NCBI GenBank assembly: GCA_947503525.1
Contig: CANNEA010000004.1
Coordinates: forward strand, 434,001 to 498,000
Source of the DNA: an uncultured Carboxylicivirga sp.
GTDB lineage: Bacteria; Bacteroidota; Bacteroidia; Bacteroidales; Marinilabiliaceae
Length of the DNA: 64,000 nt
Reading direction: 5' to 3'
Shown: positions 8,862 through 15,865 of the stretch, piece after piece
Layout: the number at the start of each line of letters is the position of its first letter
How positions within the stretch are numbered: the first letter of the stretch is position 1
The notes under the pieces: model-generated
The model's database searches: none
Told to the model about the DNA's origin: nothing
What the model saw: only the letters and a program-made list of their open reading frames with translations
Program-made: the position numbers and the translations under genes

Positions 8862-8897
8862 AATGTTTTTGATAATGTTTTTGATAATGTTTTTGTT
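8862..8897. repeat. tandem repeat, three copies of AATGTTTTTGAT
   Basis: Two perfect 12-base units (8862-8873, 8874-8885) and a third with its last positions changed (8886-8897). It lies 29-64 bases upstream of the start codon of the minus-strand lipoprotein gene at 8342-8833, where a promoter would be expected. Copy-number change here could alter expression. Confidence 0.85.
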
Positions 8898-9040
8898 CTG
8901 CTCTTCTAATAATAAAACTAAATCAGCAAGCTACAATTTGCAATAAACCATTCAGCCTAAAAGCATGCTATTAACTCACATCCAACAGCTAGCCAATTAT
9001 AATCCTTTAAATAGGACCTATACCAAATTTATCTAAAACT

Positions 9041-9817
9041 TTAGTCTTTAGCTTCAACCGGCAGCAAAAAATCCTTACTTGTTAAATTATTTCGACTTAA
9101 AATCTCTGTGACATGCATTTCTGTTGTTTTTTTATTTTCGTAATCCTCATTTATAATATGCATGGCTTGTATCTTATTCTCAGTCTCATTAACACTCTGA
9201 TAGTTGTCTAATTTTACCAAACGTGTGTTTTTACCTCCTGCATTAAACACTTTTATCTGAATGATTTTAAATGAACTTTTCTCAATCCACAATTGCCCTC
9301 TTGATTCAGCCTTTGCAGTTTCAGATGTAACCTTAATCAGGTAGCAGGTTCGATTATTAATTACCTCCTCCTTAAGAAGGGCATAGTTTAAGCTCTCAGA
9401 ATCCTCGGAATTAAAATTGGACATGCTAAATTCAGATCCAATCATTTTCATATTTGCCGAGGACGCCTTCATTTTGCGTGTCTTACCATTCGAGGGCGTA
9501 TATACTTCAATAATTCCTTTATCCTCATCAGAACCGGTAATGACAACCGTAGTACCTTTAGCTCGTTCTGGTTTCATCCAGCTAACTTTTGTCTTATCGA
9601 TGTCATCAATTTTAGCCATTAAAACACGAATGGTCTTCTCCTTCACCCTACCTTTCTTATCTGTTGTGGTGATATCCATTCCCATTTCGAAATTTTTACT
9701 CAGAACCTGATCTTTAGCCTTTTCAAAAATTTCTTGAGCACTTTTTTGTCCATGAACAAATTCACTAGTCAGAAATTGGAATAGGATGAAAGCGCAAATT
9801 ATCTTTATATAGTACAT
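9041..9817 (-). CDS. LolA-like outer-membrane lipoprotein-sorting protein (MMPL partner)
   Basis: 258 residues with a signal peptide (cleavage near FVHGQ, residue 23). The body shows the half-barrel pattern of the LolA/LolB superfamily, COG2834 type: a strand with FEMGMDITTTDKKGRVKEKT, the loop SWMKPERAKGTTVVI, YTPSNGKTRKMKAS, then RGQLWIEKSSFKIIQIKVF. In many bacteria such proteins are encoded next to RND/MMPL exporters and are thought to accept a lipid or lipoprotein from the exporter and carry it across the periplasm. Here the gene starts 4 bases after the MMPL gene, so translation is coupled. It is the last gene of a three-gene leftward operon. The cargo is unknown. Confidence 0.85.
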   Translation of the reverse strand: MYYIKIICAFILFQFLTSEFVHGQKSAQEIFEKAKDQVLSKNFEMGMDITTTDKKGRVKEKTIRVLMAKIDDIDKTKVSWMKPERAKGTTVVITGSDEDKGIIEVYTPSNGKTRKMKASSANMKMIGSEFSMSNFNSEDSESLNYALLKEEVINNRTCYLIKVTSETAKAESRGQLWIEKSSFKIIQIKVFNAGGKNTRLVKLDNYQSVNETENKIQAMHIINEDYENKKTTEMHVTEILSRNNLTSKDFLLPVEAKD

Positions 9818-9821
9818 ATTT

Positions 9822-12071
9822 TTACTTTTTATTTAAAAACTTAGGCTTAACCAATAATACAATTGAAGGAACAAGCATTAACGCACTTACTAAACAAGTA
9901 CTAATAGAAACTACTACCAAGGCTCCAAAAAATCGCAATGGCGCAAAATTTGATAGGGTCAGTGCAAGGAAACCAATAACAACAGACAATGCGTTAAAAA
10001 TAATTCCACGCCCTGTGGTTGATAATGTTTTCTCTACAGCTGCTTTATGTCCATCTCCTTTGGCCAATTCCTTTTTAAAACGCCAGATAAAATGTATGGT
10101 GTAATCAATACCAACACCAATCATAATTGATGATAATAATGCCGTTGCAATATCAAGAGCTATTCCAAGAAAACCCATTAATCCAAATAAAACCAAAATA
10201 GCAAGTGCCAGCGGAACGGCAGAAATCACACCAGCCTTTAACGATCTGAATATCAAACTTAATAATACAAATACGACAATAATCGCAAATATTAATGACT
10301 TAATTTGCCCACTAATAACCATATCTGCTAACTGCATGGATGTAAGTGCAGGTCCTGCAACAAATTGTACATCTTCATCATTTGAGGTTAAAGTTTGCAG
10401 TTTCTTAAGTACGCGTTTTACTTCCCTGTTACTTGCATCTTTTAAACTGACTATTATTCGAGAACTTTCATAATTATAATCGATAAATTGATAGATGGCC
10501 TCATCGTTACCTGACATAGAAAAAACTTCAATCAACTGATAAGCTTCATCTGCTGATGAAGGCAACTGCCCATACTCGGGTTCTTCCTGATTATAAAACC
10601 CTTTACTCAACTCCTTAAACAATGCAACTGGCGAACTTACTGTTCCAACTGTAGGATCATTTAATATCTCTTGCTCATAGGCCTCCATTCGCTTTAATAA
10701 TTCTGGAGAAAGCACATCACCTTCAAAAAACACAGATAGAAATTGTGTGCCACCGTATTTTTCATTGATCAATTTTATGGAGCGGCTCACCTCTGATTTT
10801 CCTAAAAAATAACTTTCAACATTAGTATCAACACGCAAAAACACTAAACCAACCAATCCGAATAAACTAATAATTATTGCTATAAGCAGTACTCTTTTGG
10901 GATAAGTAATTACAGTTTTACTGAACCTCTTCAGAATTTGATCAGGTGAGATAATAATTGATTTTTTAGAATGTGTCTGAATGACCTTTGGTTTGAAATA
11001 GGATAATAATGCCGGTAGAAACAGTATACTCAAAACAAGCGCGAATGCAATACCAATAGCAGCCAAGACGCCTAATTGGGCAGCAGGAATCATTGTGTGA
11101 GTTAACAATCCTAATATGCCGCCAATTGTGGTTAAACCTGTTATGATAATCGGACGCTTTAGATCTTCATATATTTTACGGCATATATCTGCCATACTAT
11201 AAGACATTTCCAAATTGGCCAATTCCTGATAATGCGCTATCATGTGAATGCCGTAATCATTGGCAATAGCTATTAGCATAATTGGCAACAGAATGGTTAT
11301 AAGTGACATTTTCCATCCTAACAGTGCCATAACACCAAAGGATAAAATCATACTTATCATGACAATGATAAATGGAAAAAACACACCCTTCCATTCTTTA
11401 AATGACGCAAATAGCATTAATACCATTAATACCAAGGCCATCGGTAATAAATAGATCAGATCCTTATTTATATTCCCCGAAATGGAATAACGGACAAAGG
11501 GCATTCCGCCAATCAAAACCTCTTCATCGCCTTTATGTTGGGCAATGATTTCTTTAATACTTTCAATTAAAAGTTTATCAGAGTACTTTGGTTCTTTCAT
11601 CAACATTATGGCAACTATTGAATAGTCATCCACAAAAAAACGTGAAGCCATTTTATTGTCAGCTATTTTTGATTTCAAAAGCTGATACTCTGCTTGATTA
11701 GACGGAATGGATTCAAGCAAGGGCTCCATAACCATTAATCCATCCTCTGTAAATATATCCTGTACATCAAATGGTGAAAGACAACTTTGCAATCCTTCCA
11801 ACTCTACTAATTCTTCTGTTATTAGTTTAACGCGATTAAGGGTTTTAAAATTGACAACATCCTCCGTTTGTAATAGCACCATAATCATTTCATTCCCACC
11901 GAATATACTATCCAATTCTTTGAGGTACTTTTTATTTTCAATATGATCAGGTATGTATTTATCCAAGTCAGGATTCACCTCAATTCGAGGCAATAAACTC
12001 AGTGCACCTATGGTCAAACCAATGGTAATCAAAATAATGATGAGTCGATATTTAAGTATCCAGTGTTTCAA
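9822..12071 (-). CDS. RND superfamily exporter, MMPL family
   Basis: 749 residues with the RND/MMPL layout: membrane segment 1 at residues 8-26, a periplasmic domain to about 195, membrane helices 2-6 (about 200-350), a linker and helix 7 near 390, a second periplasmic domain to about 580, and helices 8-12 (about 590-740). The proton-relay signatures appear in both halves as IANDYGIHM and GVGIDYTIHF. MMPL proteins export lipids and other hydrophobic molecules (mycobacterial lipids, hopanoids). The start appears to be TTG at 12071, since the next Met is past residue 60 and would delete helix 1; it overlaps the upstream stop as TTGA, implying translational coupling. Its partner LolA-like gene follows after 4 bases. 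Confidence 0.9.
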   Translation of the reverse strand: MKHWILKYRLIIILITIGLTIGALSLLPRIEVNPDLDKYIPDHIENKKYLKELDSIFGGNEMIMVLLQTEDVVNFKTLNRVKLITEELVELEGLQSCLSPFDVQDIFTEDGLMVMEPLLESIPSNQAEYQLLKSKIADNKMASRFFVDDYSIVAIMLMKEPKYSDKLLIESIKEIIAQHKGDEEVLIGGMPFVRYSISGNINKDLIYLLPMALVLMVLMLFASFKEWKGVFFPFIIVMISMILSFGVMALLGWKMSLITILLPIMLIAIANDYGIHMIAHYQELANLEMSYSMADICRKIYEDLKRPIIITGLTTIGGILGLLTHTMIPAAQLGVLAAIGIAFALVLSILFLPALLSYFKPKVIQTHSKKSIIISPDQILKRFSKTVITYPKRVLLIAIIISLFGLVGLVFLRVDTNVESYFLGKSEVSRSIKLINEKYGGTQFLSVFFEGDVLSPELLKRMEAYEQEILNDPTVGTVSSPVALFKELSKGFYNQEEPEYGQLPSSADEAYQLIEVFSMSGNDEAIYQFIDYNYESSRIIVSLKDASNREVKRVLKKLQTLTSNDEDVQFVAGPALTSMQLADMVISGQIKSLIFAIIVVFVLLSLIFRSLKAGVISAVPLALAILVLFGLMGFLGIALDIATALLSSIMIGVGIDYTIHFIWRFKKELAKGDGHKAAVEKTLSTTGRGIIFNALSVVIGFLALTLSNFAPLRFFGALVVVSISTCLVSALMLVPSIVLLVKPKFLNKK

Positions 12072-12967
12072 TTGCTTTGATTCTTCGGATTAAACAAATT
12101 AAGTTTGTATGGAAAAAGCCCGGGCACCTTATTGGCATAGTTTTCATAACCTTCTCTTCGACTTAAATGTCTTTTTTTCATCATTGGAATACTAATAAAA
12201 CTAAAAAGCAGAACCATTAAAATAAAACCAAAGGATGAAAACAAAATATGTTCGGTCATTCCTGAAGCGGGAATAAATAAAAACAGGCCTAACCAGAATA
12301 AGATCTCACCGAAGTAGTTAGGATGCCGCACAATTCCCCATAAGCCTGTGTTGAGATACTGGCCTTTTTTTGCTTTCTTCTTAAATCGGATCAGTTGTTC
12401 ATCAGAAATCCATTCAATCAACACAGCTAAGATCGTTACTAGCACAGCAAGCACTTCTGGGAAATGCAAAGGTTCCGAACTTGGTATCAGAAAGAATAAA
12501 GGAATACATCCCATAAATACCAGAATGGTTGGGAACATGTGTATTCCCAGAAAGCTGACTAACCAATAGAATGCACCAGTATCCTTAGATAATTTGCTAT
12601 ATCTCCAATCCTGATGCTTAAAACCTGCCCATCCTCTTGCCCAATTTGCTGTTAAACGCATTGACCAAGAGAGGATAAGAAAGGCTAAAACAAGCTGTCT
12701 GGCCAGATTACCTTCAGGGTTTACAATTATTAAATAGGTAACTATAAGAAACGGAATTACGCTCCAATATGGATCATATACGCTTGAATTTTTTGTGATA
12801 TAACTAAACGCAAAAACATATATAGTTGCCACTACGTCCACGAATAAAACCATGAACATCTCATTATCAAAATCCAATAAGAAGGAGCTTGCAATAGCTA
12901 TAGCTACAGAAACTAAATAAATTAAACCAATTTGGATTAAAGCTAATGTTTTATTTGACTTATCCAT
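12068..12967 (-). CDS. DUF1295 / steroid 5-alpha-reductase-like membrane protein
   Basis: 299 residues from the ATG at 12967; a TTG six codons upstream is less likely. About seven hydrophobic segments span residues 10-275. The C-terminal signature GLWGIVRHPNYFGEILFWLG followed by RREGYENYANKVPGLFP is the NADPH-binding region shared by DUF1295 proteins, steroid 5-alpha reductases, ergosterol C14/C24 reductases and isoprenylcysteine methyltransferases. An internal YDPYWSVIP and SWSMRLTANWARG are typical of DUF1295. The reaction may be reduction of a C=C bond in a lipid, but family members are diverse. First gene of the operon with MMPL and LolA-like genes, which points to a lipid substrate. Divergent from the sulfotransferase gene, with about 256 bases between the starts. 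Confidence 0.82.
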   Translation of the reverse strand: MDKSNKTLALIQIGLIYLVSVAIAIASSFLLDFDNEMFMVLFVDVVATIYVFAFSYITKNSSVYDPYWSVIPFLIVTYLIIVNPEGNLARQLVLAFLILSWSMRLTANWARGWAGFKHQDWRYSKLSKDTGAFYWLVSFLGIHMFPTILVFMGCIPLFFLIPSSEPLHFPEVLAVLVTILAVLIEWISDEQLIRFKKKAKKGQYLNTGLWGIVRHPNYFGEILFWLGLFLFIPASGMTEHILFSSFGFILMVLLFSFISIPMMKKRHLSRREGYENYANKVPGLFPYKLNLFNPKNQSN

Positions 12968-13223
12968 TTTAATTTTTGGGGTCAATAGTCTATCTTTAAA
13001 TTGTGTCTATTACAAATATAGTTAATACTATAACATTATCTTGTTTGAATATGTTAGATATCAGCACGATTAATATTATTGAAAGAATTCCTTCATATAG
13101 CATTAAGATTATCGTTTAAAATCTTATTTGCCAACTTAATAGAGGATTGACTATTCGAATTAAAGATAAAGAATGATTGAATTTGTTACTGATAATCATT
13201 CCATAAAATACAATTGATAAAAA

Positions 13224-14345
13224 ATGAAAGACTTTAAAATACCACCTATATCAACACTTGCCGGATCAACTTTGGGTAATTACTTTAAAATTATTAGGAA
13301 GCAACATATCGCACCTAAATTCTATTTAAAGATAGTGCTTACAACACTTATAATTCTTATAGCCACTCCTTTTCATTGGTGGGAGAAGTTAATTTTCAAT
13401 CGAAAGGTCTCGAAATTATCATTAAAAAAACAACCTCTGTTTATTCTAGGTCACTGGAGGAGTGGAACCACATTATTACATAATGTATTATGTAAGGACC
13501 CTAATGCCAGCTATATGACAACCTACCACTCATTATTTCCAAATAATATGTCAAGTAAGTGGCTATTTAAAACTTTTATGAGGATCAACATGCCTGATAA
13601 AAGACCTTCTGATAATGTTCAACTAAACATTAATTTTCCCCAGGAAGATGAGTTTGCCTTAAGTAATTGCCAGGCCAATGCCTATTATAATTTCTTCTAT
13701 TTTCCGAAGGAGTATAAAACTTTCTATAACAGAGCAATCCGTCATGAAGGCTTAAGTGAAACAGAAAAAAACATCTGGTTCTCATCCTATGATCAACTGA
13801 TTAAAAAAGCTTTGTTAAACATTAAAGGAGATAGAGTCATTATTAAAAATCCGGTTAATACAGCGCGTATAAATCAGCTCATTAAGTTATATCCTAATGC
13901 TAAATTCCTATACATCTATCGCAATCCAATTACCGTTTTTAATTCAACCCAAAAATTCTTTCATAAGCTGTTTCCAACACTATGGCTTCACGAAGTTGAC
14001 AAATCCTTTATTGATCGTTTAATATTTGATGTATACAAAATGCTAATGGACGGGTATGAAGAGCAAAAATCAATGATTCCGAAAGAAAATCTTATGGAAT
14101 TAAGATTTGAAGATTTTGAGCAAAATCCGGTAATTGAAATGGAGAAAATATATGAACAACTATTAAACGAAAGCTTTAACGAGGTTAAACCGTATTTTAC
14201 TGAGTACTTTGACTCACTTAAAGGTTACAAAAAGAACAAATACGAAGTTGAAAAATCATTAATAGATACGATTTATAAACATTGGGGTTCGTACATGAAA
14301 AAATATAATTACGATATTCCCGTTGATATAAATATACGCGAATAA
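13224..14345 (+). CDS. sulfotransferase (PAPS-dependent, Sulfotransfer_3-like)
   Basis: 373 residues. The 5'-phosphosulfate loop is GHWRSGTTLL (residues 76-85) and the 3'-phosphate-binding segment is FLYIYRNPITVFNST (228-242, Arg233 and Ser241 as the expected PAPS ligands). A hydrophobic stretch at 36-50 may be a membrane anchor, so the enzyme may act at the inner membrane. Family knowledge: such enzymes move sulfate from PAPS to hydroxyl or amine groups of sterols, lipids, sugars or protein tyrosine; the acceptor cannot be read from motifs. A START-domain gene follows 36 bases later and the divergent operon encodes a lipid exporter, so a lipid or steroid-like acceptor is the best inference. 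Confidence 0.85.
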   Translation: MKDFKIPPISTLAGSTLGNYFKIIRKQHIAPKFYLKIVLTTLIILIATPFHWWEKLIFNRKVSKLSLKKQPLFILGHWRSGTTLLHNVLCKDPNASYMTTYHSLFPNNMSSKWLFKTFMRINMPDKRPSDNVQLNINFPQEDEFALSNCQANAYYNFFYFPKEYKTFYNRAIRHEGLSETEKNIWFSSYDQLIKKALLNIKGDRVIIKNPVNTARINQLIKLYPNAKFLYIYRNPITVFNSTQKFFHKLFPTLWLHEVDKSFIDRLIFDVYKMLMDGYEEQKSMIPKENLMELRFEDFEQNPVIEMEKIYEQLLNESFNEVKPYFTEYFDSLKGYKKNKYEVEKSLIDTIYKHWGSYMKKYNYDIPVDINIRE

Positions 14346-14381
14346 TACGGTAGATAATCAGTAAACGTTAGATCTACAATA

Positions 14382-14987
14382 ATGAATAAACTGATATATA
14401 TAGGCACATTATTACTCGCTTTCCAGGCTATTTCAGATTGGAAAATAAGAAAAGAACATTCTGGCATTACAATTTCTACGCGCAAAATTGGCACATCTGA
14501 TTTTCAAGAATTTAAAGGAATAACAGTTATCGAAGACAGTGAGCTAACTGAAGTTTTAAGTGTTGTATTGGATGTTGACAACTATAAACATCTTTTTCCT
14601 GATTGTATAGAAGCCCATATTATAAAAGAGGACGGTGCATACTATGACATTCATTATTTTGCCGTCAAAGCACCGTGGCCGGTTCAGGATAGAGATGCCG
14701 TTTATGAACAAAAAACAACATTCTCATCTAACAATGACACTGCAGTAGTAAAGCTTTTGCCTGTACCGGACGAATACCCTATACAAGATGATAGATACCG
14801 AATGCGAGAAGGTACAGGATTTTGGAAATTATACAGGAATGCCAAAAACAATTCGGTTACTGTTATTTATCAATTTCATGGAGCGCCCGGAGGTAATATA
14901 CCAGCCTGGTTAGCAAATCAATCGGTGACTGCTCATCCGTTCAAAACATTAAATAACTTAAGAGAGATTATAGACAATCAAAAATAG
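14382..14987 (+). CDS. START-domain lipid-binding protein
   Basis: 201 residues with a short hydrophobic leader (residues 1-18). The segment VLDVDNYKHLFPDCIEAHII and then VKAPWPVQDRDAVYEQ are characteristic of bacterial START domains, as is the late segment GAPGGNIPAWLANQSV before the C-terminal helix. START domains enclose a single lipid or sterol in a helix-grip fold. With a signal sequence this one would act in the periplasm or envelope. It is 36 bases downstream of the sulfotransferase gene and so probably in the same operon; the pairing suggests a shuttle or sensor for the same hydrophobic substrate. Assignment to the fold is strong, the ligand is unknown. Confidence 0.88.
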   Translation: MNKLIYIGTLLLAFQAISDWKIRKEHSGITISTRKIGTSDFQEFKGITVIEDSELTEVLSVVLDVDNYKHLFPDCIEAHIIKEDGAYYDIHYFAVKAPWPVQDRDAVYEQKTTFSSNNDTAVVKLLPVPDEYPIQDDRYRMREGTGFWKLYRNAKNNSVTVIYQFHGAPGGNIPAWLANQSVTAHPFKTLNNLREIIDNQK

Positions 14988-15051
14988 TTAAATGTGTAAT
15001 AAAATGTTATTTTTATAAATCAGTATATTAATCATTCTAAAAACTACCATT

Positions 15052-15654
15052 ATGAAAACTACAAGTTTTAAACTAATTGCTTTTCTTTTAATTGTCGCAA
15101 TTTTCGCAGGAGGCTGTGGAGATGATGATGATCCCCAAGATATTCCTTCTGTTTTTATAGGAGACTATGTAATTACAAAAGCCAAAACAACTGAAGCCAT
15201 TACTTTAACCACTAATGAGATTGGGGAAATACCAATACCTGCAGAAACGGATATCACCGAAATGATACATGCCGCTCTACTTAGTCAGGTTACTTGTACT
15301 CCTGAAAAGACTTTTATTGAATTAAGGGCTGATAATTCGATGTACTTTAGTTGTGATGGTGCTGATGCTCTAAACGCCGGTACCTGGGAAGAAGTTAGTG
15401 CTACAGAATTAAAGTTAAATATGAATAGTACAGCATTACCAACTTCACCTTCAGGCGCAACTTTAACTATTTCGAATATTGTGATGGCTGGTAATATTAT
15501 GTCGGGAACGACTAGTGTTCTGTTACCAAAGGACATGCTACAAGGTATTTTAACTGCCATGACAGCTCAGGCTCCGGGTGGACCATATACCTTGGTTGAT
15601 GCAACTCCAGCCGCCCTTCCTGTTGCTTTTGAAATTCAAATTACAAAACAATAA
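15052..15654 (+). CDS. lipoprotein with lipocalin-like pattern
   Basis: 200 residues. The signal peptide ends in a lipobox (IFAGGC, Cys22) followed by GDDDDP, an acidic linker usual in Bacteroidota lipoproteins that stay in the envelope. The mature part begins FIGDYVITKAKTTEAITL and continues with short strands (NSMYFSC, NAGTWEEVSATELKLNM, MSGTTSVLLP), resembling the small lipocalin-like lipoproteins of this phylum. Such folds bind hydrophobic ligands. It is 64 bases after the START gene on the same strand and followed by a strong terminator, so it likely closes the sulfotransferase operon. The family call is tentative. Confidence 0.7.
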   Translation: MKTTSFKLIAFLLIVAIFAGGCGDDDDPQDIPSVFIGDYVITKAKTTEAITLTTNEIGEIPIPAETDITEMIHAALLSQVTCTPEKTFIELRADNSMYFSCDGADALNAGTWEEVSATELKLNMNSTALPTSPSGATLTISNIVMAGNIMSGTTSVLLPKDMLQGILTAMTAQAPGGPYTLVDATPAALPVAFEIQITKQ

Positions 15655-15676
15655 GAATACATATAACACATTTGTT

Positions 15677-15711
15677 AAAACCACTATTACAAAATAATAG
15701 TGGTTTTTTTT
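15677..15711 (+). terminator. intrinsic terminator of the sulfotransferase operon
   Basis: A perfect 13-bp stem (15677-15689 with 15695-15707), 5-base loop, then a T-run. It lies 23 bases past the stop of the 15052-15654 gene. The arms begin with four A residues, so it could also work for the converging TonB receptor gene. Confidence 0.9.
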
Positions 15712-15865
15712 AGCCTTAAGTTTATCGATTCTGATCGAAGTAACCACCTTTGTATTATACAGACCATTATTAGATCTAGAGATTAAAATCTGTACCCCGA
15801 ATCTATTGCTCTCTTTCCAAATCAAAAGAAATCTCCTTTATAGTACGCTGGCATTTTTCATGGTA

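Noticed and set aside
9417-9710. 97-codon plus-strand frame
   Set aside because: Antisense of the LolA-like gene, with no independent support.
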